Shown here in pieces: positions 21,528 through 30,640 of a stretch of 64,000 nucleotides of DNA. The notes below the pieces were generated by a model, which searched no databases, was not told the DNA's origin, and saw only the letters and a program-made list of their open reading frames with translations. The stretch is from Gemmobacter serpentinus. GTDB taxonomy: Bacteria; Pseudomonadota; Alphaproteobacteria; Rhodobacterales; Rhodobacteraceae. Where the stretch lies: NCBI RefSeq assembly GCF_008973825.1, contig NZ_WCHR01000002.1:42006-106005 (forward strand). The letters run 5' to 3'. The number at the start of each line of letters is the position of its first letter. Positions within the stretch are counted from its first letter, which is position 1. The position numbers were made by a program, and so were the translations under genes.

Positions 21528-22379
21528 GTGCGAAAGATCAGTGGCGGAACTTCGGGCGCGGGCATCCTGAGCGGCTTGCTGCTGACGGCCTTTCTGGCAG
21601 GCTGCGGCGGTGGCGCGGCGAAAGAACCGGCGCTGGATACGTTGAGTGCGGAACAGATCTTCAAACGGGGCGAATACACCCTTGAGGAAGAGAACCGCCC
21701 GGACGATGCCATCCGCTACTTCGCCGAGATCGAGCGCCTTTACCCCTATTCCGATTGGGCGCGGCGCGCCCTGATCATGCAGGCCTTCACCTATCACAAG
21801 GCCAAGGAATACGAGGATGCCCGTCAGGCCTCGCAACGTTTCCTCGACTATTATCCGGGGGATGAGGACGCGGCCTATGCGAAATATCTGCTGGCCTTGT
21901 CTTATTACGATCAGATCGACGAGGTCGGTCGCGATCAGGGCCTGACCTTCCAGGCGCTGCAGGCGTTGCGCGAAGTGATCGAGGAATATCCCAATAGCGA
22001 ATATGCCCGTTCGTCGATCATGAAGTTCGACCTGGCTTTCGACCATCTTGCCGCAAAAGAGATGGAGATCGGGCGCTATTACCTGAAGCGTGGCAATTAT
22101 ACCGCCGCCATCAACCGTTTCCGCGTCGTGGTGCAGGATTTCCAGACCTCTACCCACACGGCGGAGGCGCTGCACCGGCTGGTCGAATCCTATCTGGCGC
22201 TTGGCTTCAATGCTGAGGCACAGACGGCTGCGGCGATTCTGGGCCATAACTACCAGTCCAGCCCGTTCTATCAGGACAGCTACAAGCTGCTGACGGCACG
22301 CGGGCTTGAACCCAAGGCTTCGGGCGACAGCTGGCTGGCCAAGGTTTACCGTCAGGTGATCCGGGGCGAGTGGCTGTAA
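21528..22379 (+). CDS. bamD: Outer membrane assembly lipoprotein BamD
   Basis: 283 residues from GTG 21528, with GAGG upstream; longer starts would put the signal peptide in the wrong place. The signal peptide ends in a lipobox, LAGC, with acylated Cys26. After a glycine-rich spacer come tetratricopeptide repeats beginning AEQIFKRGEYTLEEENRPDD. BamD is the essential lipoprotein of the BAM complex that folds outer membrane beta-barrels. Size and repeats fit. Upstream lpxC and downstream recN are the usual neighbours in this order. Confidence 0.94.
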   Translation: MRKISGGTSGAGILSGLLLTAFLAGCGGGAAKEPALDTLSAEQIFKRGEYTLEEENRPDDAIRYFAEIERLYPYSDWARRALIMQAFTYHKAKEYEDARQASQRFLDYYPGDEDAAYAKYLLALSYYDQIDEVGRDQGLTFQALQALREVIEEYPNSEYARSSIMKFDLAFDHLAAKEMEIGRYYLKRGNYTAAINRFRVVVQDFQTSTHTAEALHRLVESYLALGFNAEAQTAAAILGHNYQSSPFYQDSYKLLTARGLEPKASGDSWLAKVYRQVIRGEWL

Positions 22380-22398
22380 CGGCCGGATCGGGGCTGAG

Positions 22399-24042
22399 AT
22401 GCTGCGCACGCTGGATATCCGCGACATGCTGATCATCGATCGGCTGTCGCTGGCCTTTCAACCCGGGCTGAATGTGCTGACCGGGGAAACCGGGGCGGGC
22501 AAATCCATCCTGCTTGATTCTCTGGGCTTCGTGCTGGGTTGGCGCGGCCGGGCCGAGCTGGTGCGCAGCGGGGCCGAGAAGGGCGAGGTGGTGGCCAGTT
22601 TCGACCTGCCGCCGGGCCATGCCGCGCGGGCCGTGCTGGCGGAATACGAGATCGAGGCAGAGGATGAATTGATCCTGCGCCGGGTCAATCATGCCGATGG
22701 CCGCAAGACCGCCTGGGCCAATGATCGCCGCGTCTCGGGTGAGGTGCTGCGCGCGCTGTCTGAAACGCTGGTTGAACTGCATGGTCAGCATGATGATCGT
22801 GGGCTTTTGAACCCGCGTGGGCATCGGCAGATGCTGGATGCCTTTGCGGGCCTGGATCTGGCCCCCGCGCGGGCGGCATGGTCTGCGCTTGGCGCGGCCC
22901 GCAAGGCGCTGGCCGAGGCCGAGGCTGCGTTGCAGGCCGTGCGCGCCGAGGAAGATTTCCTGCGCCATGCCGTGGCAGAGCTGGACAAGCTGAACCCCGA
23001 ACCGGGCGAAGAGGCCACGCTGGATATGCGTCGCCGCACCATGCAGGGGTCCGAGAAGATCCGCGCCGATGTCGCCCGCGCCCATGCCGCTCTGTCGGAG
23101 CAGGGGGCCGAGGCCATGCTGCTGGAGGCGCTGCGGCGCCTGGAGGGCGTGGCGGATCAGGCCGGGGGCGCGCTGGAGGCACCGATTGCCGCGTTGAACC
23201 GGGCGCTGATGGAATTGGGCGACGCGCATTCCGGCGTCGAGGCCTGCCTTGAGGCGCTGGATTTCAACCCCTCCGAGCTCGAGGCGCTGGAGGAGCGGCT
23301 GTTTGCCATCCGGGCGCTTGCGCGCAAGCATTCGGTGCTGCCCGATGATCTCGGCGGCTTTGCCGCCGGATTGCGCAAGCGGCTTGAGGCGCTGGATGGC
23401 GGCGAGAAAAACCTGGCCAGCCTGCGCCGGGCGCTGAACCTCGCGGAAGATGCCTATGGGGCGGAGGCTGCAAGGCTGACCGATCTGCGCAAGGCGGCGG
23501 CGCTGCGGCTGGATGCGGCGATGGCGGCCGAGCTTGCGCCCCTGAAGATGGAACGCGCGAGTTTCGAGACGCAGGTGACGCCGGGCGATGCCGGGCCGGA
23601 AGGCGTGGATGCCGTGGCCTTTACCGTGGCCACCAACCCCGGTGCCCCTGCGGGGCCGCTGAACAAGATTGCGTCGGGTGGCGAACTCAGCCGCTTTCTG
23701 CTGGCGTTGAAGGTCTGTCTGACGGGGGACACGCCCGGTATCACCCTGATCTTTGATGAGATCGATCGCGGGGTGGGCGGTGCCACGGCAGATGCGGTGG
23801 GGCGCAGGCTCAAGGCATTGTCGGATCAGGCGCAGGTTCTGGTTGTGACCCATAGCCCGCAGGTCGCGGCCCTTGGCGCGCATCACTGGCGGGTGGAAAA
23901 GCGTGTGGCGGATGGCATGACCACATCGACCGTGATCCCGCTTTCGGCCCCCGACCGGGTGGAGGAGATCGGGCGCATGTTGGCCGGGGATACCGTCTCG
24001 GATGCCGCCCGAGCCGCCGCAAGGGCGCTGCTGGAAGCCTGA
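22399..24042 (+). CDS. recN: DNA repair protein RecN
   Basis: 547 residues, SMC-like ATPase for double-strand-break repair. The Walker A motif GETGAGKS is at 29-36. Alpha-helical coiled-coil arms fill the middle (about 150-370). The C-terminal head has the ABC signature SGGELSR and Walker B LIFDEIDRGVGG. Slightly shorter than E. coli RecN. It starts 19 bases after bamD. I see no LexA box immediately upstream. Confidence 0.97.
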   Translation: MLRTLDIRDMLIIDRLSLAFQPGLNVLTGETGAGKSILLDSLGFVLGWRGRAELVRSGAEKGEVVASFDLPPGHAARAVLAEYEIEAEDELILRRVNHADGRKTAWANDRRVSGEVLRALSETLVELHGQHDDRGLLNPRGHRQMLDAFAGLDLAPARAAWSALGAARKALAEAEAALQAVRAEEDFLRHAVAELDKLNPEPGEEATLDMRRRTMQGSEKIRADVARAHAALSEQGAEAMLLEALRRLEGVADQAGGALEAPIAALNRALMELGDAHSGVEACLEALDFNPSELEALEERLFAIRALARKHSVLPDDLGGFAAGLRKRLEALDGGEKNLASLRRALNLAEDAYGAEAARLTDLRKAAALRLDAAMAAELAPLKMERASFETQVTPGDAGPEGVDAVAFTVATNPGAPAGPLNKIASGGELSRFLLALKVCLTGDTPGITLIFDEIDRGVGGATADAVGRRLKALSDQAQVLVVTHSPQVAALGAHHWRVEKRVADGMTTSTVIPLSAPDRVEEIGRMLAGDTVSDAARAAARALLEA

Positions 24043-24163
24043 GTCGGGCGGTTGATGCCGCGTTGCAGCACGCGCCGGGCCGCCATGCATAACGGGCAAT
24101 GGTTTTCGCGGCGTCCTGCCCTAATTACAAGGGCAGGGGAGGCCAACCGCCAAGAGGTTTGCC

Positions 24164-24325
24164 ATGTTGAAAGTCATCGATGTCCTGCGCACCATGTTGC
24201 GCGTGCCTGTCGCAGATCTGGAGAACGACTATCTGAAAGGTGCCGAGGATCGCTATGATCTGGAGTTCCGTCAGCGCCAGATTGACAACGGCCTGTTCCG
24301 CCGCGCCCTGGGCGGGTTCTATTGA
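24164..24325 (+). CDS. Small protein, DUF3563-like
   Basis: 53 residues starting at ATG 24164, with GAGG 8-11 bases upstream. The middle, DYLKGAEDRYDLEFRQRQID, resembles the conserved core of the small DUF3563 family (a YL-x3-D-x2-DLE-x-R pattern). Function unknown. It is highly charged, without a membrane helix. The strong ribosome site, clean codon use and family-like motif argue that it is real. It is read in the same direction as recN, 121 bases downstream. Confidence 0.65.
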   Translation: MLKVIDVLRTMLRVPVADLENDYLKGAEDRYDLEFRQRQIDNGLFRRALGGFY

Positions 24326-24549
24326 ACCTGTCGCCTTGCCCCTCAGGCAGCCCTGCATAGAGAATGGCGGGCGCGACTGGGCCCGCGTCTGCTGGACTTC
24401 GCCTGAAGGGGGACGATCAGCCCATGGCCCCTGCGGGACGCATGATCGGCGCGATGTGGTCGTTTCCCCGCGTCGCGCCTGAAAAGGGCGATACCAGCGG
24501 TGGCGCGGCCTGCAATGCTGGAACTCGCTTCGGCAGTTACGGGACGTAA

Positions 24550-24598
24550 TCTGCGCCATATCGATGCGGGCGCACTTGAGCCCGCAATCTGGCGCAGA
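24550..24598. other. Nested inverted repeat at the 3' end of the FAD oxidase gene
   Basis: Outer arms TCTGCGCCA (24550-24558) and TGGCGCAGA (24590-24598) enclose inner arms GCGGGC and GCCCGC. The structure begins four bases past the minus-strand oxidase stop. There is no T-run on either strand, so it may be a 3' mRNA stabiliser or a rho-assisted end rather than a simple terminator. Confidence 0.5.
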
Positions 24599-24602
24599 CC
24601 CG

Positions 24603-25985
24603 TTACTGCACCGGCGGCAGCAATTTGCCGGGGTTGAGGATGCCACGCGGATCAAGCGCGCGTTTCACCGCGCCCATCACCGCCCAGCCTGCGCCATGTT
24701 CGGCCTCCATATAGCCGAGCTTGCCCATGCCGATGCCATGTTCGCCGGTGACGGTGCCGCCAAGGCGCAGGGCGCGCTCGGCCATGCGGCCGGCAAGGCG
24801 CATCGCCTCGTGCTCTTCTGCCGCATTGCCCTTTTCAACCAGCAGGATGGCATGGAAATTGCCGTCCCCGACATGGCCAAGGATTGGTCCGCTGATCGGG
24901 CTTGCGGCGATATCGGCGGCGGTTTCTTCCACCGCCTCGGCCAGACGCGAGATCGGCACGCAGACATCGGTGATGACCGAGGTCGCATTGGGGCGTGAGG
25001 CAAGGCAGGCCGGATAGGCGTTGTGCCGCATCTTCCACAGCGCCGCGCGGTCTTCGGCGCGTTCGGCCCATTGAAAGCCGCTGCAGCCCTGATCGGCGGC
25101 AATCTCGCCAAAGCGTTCGGCCTGTTCCGCGACCCCTGCGGCGCTGCCATGAAATTCCACCAGCAGATGCGGCGCGGCGGGCAGGGCCTGCCCCGAATAG
25201 GCGTTGCAGGCCGCAACGGCCGCTGGATCAAGGAATTCGATCCGTGCCATCGGCACGCCGCTTTGAATGGTCTCGATCACGCAATCGACCGCAGAGGTCA
25301 TATCGGGAAAGGCGCAGACGGCGGCCGAGACCGCCTCGGGCTGGCCTTGCAGGCGCAGCGTCAGCTCGGTGATCAGCGCCAGCGTGCCTTCCGACCCGAC
25401 GATCAGTGCAGTCAGGTCATAGCCCGCTGACGATTTCGGCGCGGCCGTCCCGGTGCGGATCACCGTGCCATCGGCCAGCACCACCTCAAGCGCCAGCACT
25501 GCGTCACGCATCGTGCCGTAACGCACGGCGGTGGTGCCCGAAGCGCGGGTGGCCGCCATGCCGCCAAGGCTGGCATTGGCACCGGGATCAACGGGGAAGA
25601 ACAGGCCTGTCGCGCGCAATTCGGTGTTCAACGCCTCGCGCGTGATGCCGGGCTGCACGCGCACCAGCATATCCTCGGGCCGCACCTCCAGCAGTTGCGC
25701 CATCTGGCTGAAATTGACGGTGATGCCGCCATGAGCCGCCAGGGCGTGCCCTTCCAGCGAGCTGCCCGCGCCCCAGCCCACGACCGGGATGTGATGCTCA
25801 TGCGCGATGCGCAGCAGGATCGACACTTCTTCGGTGCTGCGCGGGAAGGCCACCGCATCGGGCGGGCCAGAGATCACATGGCTTTCGCTTTGCGCATGTT
25901 GGTCACGGATCGCCTGTGCGGTGGTGAAGCGGTCACCCAGAAGGTCGGCAAGCGCCGCAAAGGCTTCTGTCGTGGTCTGACGCAT
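24603..25985 (-). CDS. FAD-linked oxidase, D-2-hydroxyacid (D-lactate/glycolate type) dehydrogenase
   Basis: 460 residues. The PCMH-type FAD domain includes the phosphate loop WGAGSSLEGH (about 71-80) and DPGANASLGGMAATRASGT. The C-terminal FAD-oxidase domain has HVGDGNFH and GTVTGEHGIGMGK, with the metal/substrate histidines of the D-lactate dehydrogenase (cytochrome) and GlcD family. It oxidises a D-2-hydroxy acid to the 2-oxo acid. Which substrate (D-lactate, glycolate, 2-hydroxyglutarate) cannot be read from sequence. AGGAGG lies before the start. It stands alone on its strand. Confidence 0.85.
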   Translation of the reverse strand: MRQTTTEAFAALADLLGDRFTTAQAIRDQHAQSESHVISGPPDAVAFPRSTEEVSILLRIAHEHHIPVVGWGAGSSLEGHALAAHGGITVNFSQMAQLLEVRPEDMLVRVQPGITREALNTELRATGLFFPVDPGANASLGGMAATRASGTTAVRYGTMRDAVLALEVVLADGTVIRTGTAAPKSSAGYDLTALIVGSEGTLALITELTLRLQGQPEAVSAAVCAFPDMTSAVDCVIETIQSGVPMARIEFLDPAAVAACNAYSGQALPAAPHLLVEFHGSAAGVAEQAERFGEIAADQGCSGFQWAERAEDRAALWKMRHNAYPACLASRPNATSVITDVCVPISRLAEAVEETAADIAASPISGPILGHVGDGNFHAILLVEKGNAAEEHEAMRLAGRMAERALRLGGTVTGEHGIGMGKLGYMEAEHGAGWAVMGAVKRALDPRGILNPGKLLPPVQ

Positions 25986-26091
25986 CCGATCCTCCTGAAC
26001 TGCTCATGTTTTCTGACCAAATCTGTAGCCTGCTCGCGCGGTCACGGAAAGAGGCTTGCATGGTGTTCCTTGAATGTTCTAGTTTCGCGCC

Positions 26092-27177
26092 ATGGACAAG
26101 CCGCCGAGCTTGCGCCCGGAATTGCGCGTCAAGGCGCGCGGGGCGCTGGACAACCAGACAGGCCGATTTGAGCGCGAGACGCGGATCGTGGTCGATGACG
26201 GCTGGGATCTGCCTGAAGAGGAGCGGCTGTTGCGCACAGAGGTGCGGATTGAACGCCCGCGTTCGGCCTTGAGCTATAACAAATCGCCAGATCTGCCCTT
26301 TGACCGCAGCGTGAACCCCTATCGCGGCTGTGAACATGGCTGCGTCTATTGTTTTGCCCGCCCGACGCATGCCTATCTCAACCTGTCGCCGGGTCTGGAT
26401 TTCGAGACGCGGTTGATCGCTCGCCCCGGCATCGGCGCGGTGCTGGAAACCGAGATCGGGCGGAAATCCTATCAGGTCGCCCCGGTGGCGCTTGGCACCA
26501 ATACCGACCCTTATCAACCCTGCGAGGCCGAGCATCGCGTGATGCGCGAGGTGCTGGAGGTGTTGGCGCGCTGGAACCATCCGCTGGCGATCACCACCAA
26601 GGGCGCAATGGTGGAGCGCGATCTGGATCTGCTGATGCCGATGGCGGCGCAGGGGCTTGCCCGCGTCGGCATTTCCATCACCACGCTGGATGCGGATCTG
26701 GCCCGCAGTCTGGAACCGCGCTGTCCGTCGCCCGCGCGTCGCCTGCAGGCGATCCGGCGACTGTCCGAGGCGGGGGTGCCGGTGCGGGTGATGGTGTCAC
26801 CCGTGATCCCGGGCCTGACCGATCACGAGATGGAGACAATCTTGGCCGCGGCCCGTGCGGCGGGGGCGGTTGCGGCCAGCTGGATCATGCTGCGCCTGCC
26901 GATGGAGGTGGCACCCTTGATGCGGGAATGGTTGCAGGCCCGCGTGCCGGGGCGGGCCGAAAAGGTGCTGGCGCGGCTGCGTGATGTGCATGGCGGCAAG
27001 GAATATGATGCGCAATGGGGCCGAAGGATGCGGGGCGAGGGGATCTGGTCGGAGCTGATCGCGCGCCGCTTTGCCATGGCCTGCACGCGTGAAGGCTTGA
27101 CCGTGCCGCAACCCCGCTTGCGCTGCGATCTGTTCGCGCGCCCCGCCCGCCCGGGGGATCAACTGGCACTGTTCTGA
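26092..27177 (+). CDS. PA0069-family radical SAM protein
   Basis: 361 residues. The radical-SAM cluster motif is C80-x3-C84-x2-C87 in NPYRGCEHGCVYCFAR, followed by THAYLNLSPGLDFETR, a hallmark of the PA0069/Rv2578c family related to spore photoproduct lyase in its core. The 4Fe-4S cluster would cleave S-adenosylmethionine to a radical. The reaction of this family is not known to me. It is divergent from the FAD oxidase and convergent with the homocysteine methyltransferase, so no operon partner gives a hint. Confidence 0.85.
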   Translation: MDKPPSLRPELRVKARGALDNQTGRFERETRIVVDDGWDLPEEERLLRTEVRIERPRSALSYNKSPDLPFDRSVNPYRGCEHGCVYCFARPTHAYLNLSPGLDFETRLIARPGIGAVLETEIGRKSYQVAPVALGTNTDPYQPCEAEHRVMREVLEVLARWNHPLAITTKGAMVERDLDLLMPMAAQGLARVGISITTLDADLARSLEPRCPSPARRLQAIRRLSEAGVPVRVMVSPVIPGLTDHEMETILAAARAAGAVAASWIMLRLPMEVAPLMREWLQARVPGRAEKVLARLRDVHGGKEYDAQWGRRMRGEGIWSELIARRFAMACTREGLTVPQPRLRCDLFARPARPGDQLALF

Positions 27178-27185
27178 GCCAGCGG

Positions 27186-28142
27186 TCAGGCCGCAGGCGA
27201 AAACGGGCCAAGCCGGGCCACGATGCCCTCCAGCGTCGGGCGCGGCCCCTTGGGGCGGGTCTCCAGTGCCGCCCGCATTGCCCGCAGATGGGCGGGTTCG
27301 GTCCCGCAGCAGCCGCCGATGATGCGCACCCCCGCATCGCGGGCCAGCACGGCATAATCGGCCATCTGTTCAGGCGTGCCATCGTAATGGATCGCGCCAT
27401 GCTGATAGCGGGGGATCCCGGCATTGCCCTTGGCAATCACCGGCCGTTCAGATCCTTGGGCAAAGAACCCCAGCACGCTACGCAGCAGATCCGACATGCC
27501 AAGGCCGCAATTCGCGCCGTAAGCCAGTGGCGGATTGGGCAGGCGTTCGACCGCTGCGGCAAGGTCAGAGGGCGTCACCCCCATCATGGTGCGTCCGGCG
27601 GTGTCAAAGCTCATCATCCCGCACCAGGGCATGTCGACCAGGGCGGCGGCGGCGGCGGCGGCGCGGAACTCTTCCAATGAGGCGATGGTCTCGATCCAGA
27701 GCAGATCGACGCCACCTTCCTTCAGCGCCGCAGCCTGTTCATGAAAGATCTCGGTCGCGCGGGCCATGGTCATCTGGCCCATCGGTGCCATGATCTCGCC
27801 GGTTGGGCCCATCGACCCCGCCACCACGACCGGACGGCCGGCGGCGTCGGCCACGTCGCGACCAAGTGCCGCAGCGGCGCGGTTCAGATCGCGCAGGGGC
27901 GCCTCGGCCCCGCTCTGGCGCAGCCTTGCGGCATTGCCACCATAACTGTTGGTCAGGAAGATATCGGCACCTGCCGCCACCGCATCGCTATGCAACTGGC
28001 GCACCGCCTCGGGGCGGTCGAGGTTCCATGTCTCCGGCGCGGTGCCTGCGCGAAGCCCCATGTTGAACAAGGTGGTTCCGGTCGCACCATCGGCCATCAG
28101 CCAGCCGTTCTGCTCGAGCAGTCTGGAAAGAATATCGCTCAT
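27186..28142 (-). CDS. bmt: Betaine/homocysteine S-methyltransferase family protein
   Basis: 318 residues, a TIM-barrel zinc methyltransferase. Family signatures are LMADGATGTTLFNMG at the N-terminus, the first zinc cysteine in YGANCG and the C-terminal pair in GGCCGTEPAHLRAM. It transfers a methyl group, probably from betaine, to homocysteine to make methionine. Length and motifs fit the alphaproteobacterial Bmt type rather than MetH. The methyl donor (betaine, S-methylmethionine or other) is inferred. The gene ends 9 bases from the convergent radical SAM gene. Confidence 0.8.
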   Translation of the reverse strand: MSDILSRLLEQNGWLMADGATGTTLFNMGLRAGTAPETWNLDRPEAVRQLHSDAVAAGADIFLTNSYGGNAARLRQSGAEAPLRDLNRAAAALGRDVADAAGRPVVVAGSMGPTGEIMAPMGQMTMARATEIFHEQAAALKEGGVDLLWIETIASLEEFRAAAAAAALVDMPWCGMMSFDTAGRTMMGVTPSDLAAAVERLPNPPLAYGANCGLGMSDLLRSVLGFFAQGSERPVIAKGNAGIPRYQHGAIHYDGTPEQMADYAVLARDAGVRIIGGCCGTEPAHLRAMRAALETRPKGPRPTLEGIVARLGPFSPAA

Positions 28143-28339
28143 TCTGTCGAACCTGGAAACAATGCCTGCCTATCCCCTTGCCATGCGGGGCGCGGCGGCG
28201 CAATCGCCGATCCCGGTGATAGATCCTGGTCCGCGAACCTGGCGCTTGCGGCTCGCGCCTTGTTTGCACAAGGCGGTGGGTCGACTTCACCGAGGGCTTG
28301 GCCTAAGAAACGGGCATTGCGTAAACAAAAGGTGAGATC

Positions 28340-28879
28340 ATGGGCGTGTTTGGCAAGATCGCTGGCTTTGCTGTGGTGGCGGTCGTTGCGGTGGCGGGTG
28401 TTGTGGGCGGCAAGTGGTATCACACCACGGCAATTGAGCCGGTGGATCCCAAGCGTGGCGTCTATGGCATGGAAGGGCTGGAAATCTGGATCGATCTGAA
28501 CACCCGGATGCCGGATTTCGCCCGGGTCTGGGCCTGTGACACCTTGCTGAAGCGTGAAACCGAGGCGATGGGCGGCAACAATTCGCTGCGCAAGCCCTAT
28601 GGCTGTTCGGATGATTTCGCCGCGATGCGGGATCTGCCGCCGATGTCGACCGTCGATACGGTGCGTGAGGCCAATATTGCCGCCGCCTTGGCGCAGGTGC
28701 CGAATGCGACCGCAGATCAAAAGCAGCAATTCTCGGCTTGCGTCACCGCTGCTGTGGCGCAGGGCGTGACCGCCGAGGATCAGGCAAAGGCCAATGCCGG
28801 CGATGATGCCGCCATGACCGCGCTGATCACGGCCGCCAATGGCGCGGCGGGGGAGTGCCTGAAGGCGCTGAAGGGCTGA
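28340..28879 (+). CDS. Membrane-anchored protein of unknown function
   Basis: 179 residues that I do not recognise. One N-terminal hydrophobic helix (about 6-24, rich in Val/Ala/Gly) anchors a probably periplasmic domain with conserved-looking WACDTLLKRE, YGCSDDF, ACVTAA and GECLKALKG segments. Its four cysteines (in the WACD, YGCSD, SACV and GECL segments) suggest two disulfides. AAAGGTGAG lies before the ATG and a good terminator follows, so it is a single-gene transcript. Divergent from the homocysteine methyltransferase. Confidence 0.7.
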   Translation: MGVFGKIAGFAVVAVVAVAGVVGGKWYHTTAIEPVDPKRGVYGMEGLEIWIDLNTRMPDFARVWACDTLLKRETEAMGGNNSLRKPYGCSDDFAAMRDLPPMSTVDTVREANIAAALAQVPNATADQKQQFSACVTAAVAQGVTAEDQAKANAGDDAAMTALITAANGAAGECLKALKG

Positions 28880-28906
28880 GGACGCCCCCCAATATTCATC
28901 TCATGC

Positions 28907-28940
28907 AAAAGGGCCGTCCCGAGGGGCGGCCCTTTTGTCT
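28907..28940 (+). terminator. Intrinsic terminator after the unknown membrane-anchored gene
   Basis: AAAAGGGCCG-TCCC-GAG-GGG-CGGCCCTTTT with a one-base bulge, followed by GTCTTT. The symmetric A and T runs could let it act in both directions, also serving the convergent DUF1476 gene. Confidence 0.85.
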
Positions 28941-28984
28941 TTGGATCGGTGCCGCAGGCGGGCACCCAAATCCGCGCTTCGAAA

Positions 28985-29299
28985 TCAGATTTCCGACATC
29001 AGCTGTGCCTTGGCGACCGGCAGCAGCTCTGTCAGTTTGGCGCGCACGTCATCGGCACTCGCCTTGCCATCCAGATCGGCTGCGACCTTGCGCACCACAT
29101 CTTCGGTGCCGGCCTCTTCGAGATCGGCCATCACGACGGAAAGCGCATAGTCATTGGCCGCTTCGCCCGATTTGCCAAGCAATTCAGCGGCCCAGAGGCC
29201 GACCAGCTTGTTGCGGCGCGCTTCGGCCTTGAACTGCATCTCGGCGTCATGGGCGAACTTGTTCTCGAACGCGGCTTCGCGGTCGTTGAAAGTGGTCAT
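28985..29299 (-). CDS. ATP synthase zeta subunit family (DUF1476)
   Basis: 104 residues from ATG 29299 (MTTFNDREAAFENKFAHD); the frame extends further upstream but family members start here. It closely resembles the F1-ATPase zeta inhibitor of Paracoccus: N-terminal MTTF-x-DRE, then FKAEARRNKLVGLWAAELLG. In Paracoccus zeta blocks ATP hydrolysis by inserting its N-terminus into F1. Soluble, helical and acidic. It sits divergently upstream of purC, far from the atp operon. Confidence 0.88.
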   Translation of the reverse strand: MTTFNDREAAFENKFAHDAEMQFKAEARRNKLVGLWAAELLGKSGEAANDYALSVVMADLEEAGTEDVVRKVAADLDGKASADDVRAKLTELLPVAKAQLMSEI

Positions 29300-29572
29300 G
29301 GTCGGGCCCTCTGAAAAAGGTCGGAACAAAGTCATGGGTTCCCCTTTCATATGCCCGCGCCGCGCCGCTATCGCAAGGGTCAAGCGGTCAGGGGCTGCGT
29401 CACACCGGAGGCGCGGATATGGCAGGCCAAATGGCGCGGCAGAATGGTGGGGCGATGGCAGAGGCCATGCCGGGGGGGCCGCAAACCTTGCGGGCAGCCG
29501 GGGCCTCGACTATAGGCAGCGGAAAGGACGGGCCCCGAGGGGTTGCGTCCCTGACGCGATTCGGGAAAATTC

Positions 29573-30334
29573 ATGGCACGTCGCAAGAAGGTTTACGAGG
29601 GCAAGGCGAAGATCCTTTACGAAGGGCCGGAACCGGGCACCCTGATCCAGTACTTCAAGGACGATGCCGCCCCCTCGAACGAGCAGGCCCAGCCTGCCGT
29701 GGACGGCAAGGGCGTGCTGAACAACCGCCTCAGCGAGTTTTTCATGTCGGGCCTGAATGGCATCGGCGTGCCGACACATTTCATCCGCCGCCTGAACATG
29801 CGCGAGCAATTGGTGCGCATGGCCGAGATCCTGCCGCTTGAGGTGGTGGTGCGCAATTTCGCGGCGGGTGGCCTGTCGCAGCGCCTTGGCATCCCCGAGG
29901 GCATGGGCCTGCCGCGCCCGATCGTCGAATATTACTACAAGGACGAAAAGCTGGGTAATCCGCTGGTCTCGGAAGAGCATATCATCGCATTTGGTTGGGC
30001 CAACCAGCAGGATCTGGACGACATGATCGCGCTGGCGCTGCGGGTGAACGATTTCCTGTCGGGCGTCACGCTGGGTGTGGGCGTGCGCTTGATGGATTTC
30101 CGGCTGGAACTGGGCCGGATCTGGGAAGGCGATTACATGCGCCTGATCGTGGCCGACGAGATCAGCCCCGATACCTGCCGGCTGTGGGATCTGCGCGGGC
30201 TGGATACGCCCGACCGCGAGGGCCAGCCGCGCGAGGCGGGGCCCTTGGCCGATGTTTATTCCGAACTGGCGCGGCGCCTTGGTGTGCTGCCGTCCAATGT
30301 CACCCATACCCCGAAGCCGACCCTGATCAACTGA
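29573..30334 (+). CDS. purC: Phosphoribosylaminoimidazole-succinocarboxamide synthase PurC
   Basis: 253 residues. It condenses CAIR with aspartate using ATP to form SAICAR in purine synthesis. Typical features are the N-terminal [28 protein letters not shown], and the C-terminal [12 protein letters not shown]. Length is normal for the short bacterial type. purS follows after 11 bases. The 273-base gap upstream, shared with the divergent zeta gene, should hold the promoter; I could not identify a specific PurR-type site. Confidence 0.96.
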   Translation: MARRKKVYEGKAKILYEGPEPGTLIQYFKDDAAPSNEQAQPAVDGKGVLNNRLSEFFMSGLNGIGVPTHFIRRLNMREQLVRMAEILPLEVVVRNFAAGGLSQRLGIPEGMGLPRPIVEYYYKDEKLGNPLVSEEHIIAFGWANQQDLDDMIALALRVNDFLSGVTLGVGVRLMDFRLELGRIWEGDYMRLIVADEISPDTCRLWDLRGLDTPDREGQPREAGPLADVYSELARRLGVLPSNVTHTPKPTLIN

Positions 30335-30345
30335 GAGGCCGACCC

Positions 30346-30585
30346 ATGAAAGCGCGTGTCACCGTGATGCTGAAAACCGGAGTTCTGGACGTGCAGGGCG
30401 AGGCCGTGCGCCGCGCGCTTGGCACGCTGGGCTTTGAAGGGGTCGAGGCCGTGCGGCAAGGCAAGGTGATCGAGCTGGATCTGGCGGCGACCGACAAGGC
30501 GGCGGCCGAGGCCGAGGTGAAAGCCATGTGCGAAAAGCTGTTGGCCAATACCGTGATCGAGAAATATTCGGTCGAGATCCTGTAA
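30346..30585 (+). CDS. purS: FGAM synthase subunit PurS
   Basis: 79 residues from ATG 30346, preceded by GAGAGG. PurS is the small linker subunit of the three-part PurSQL formylglycinamidine ribonucleotide synthetase. It starts KARVTVMLKTGVLDVQGEAV, the PurS signature, and ends IEKYSVEIL. A strong terminator follows immediately, unusual since its partner PurQ lies 514 bases downstream. Confidence 0.95.
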   Translation: MKARVTVMLKTGVLDVQGEAVRRALGTLGFEGVEAVRQGKVIELDLAATDKAAAEAEVKAMCEKLLANTVIEKYSVEIL

Positions 30586-30607
30586 GATTGTCGGATCGAC
30601 TGTGATG

Positions 30608-30640
30608 AAGGGCCGCCGGGGCGATCCGGCGGCCCTTTTG
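30608..30640 (+). terminator. Intrinsic terminator between purS and purQ
   Basis: AAGGGCCGCCGG-(6)-CCGGCGGCCCTTTTG, a 12-bp stem ending in T4. It separates genes for two subunits of one enzyme, so purQ probably has its own promoter or depends on read-through. Confidence 0.85.
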
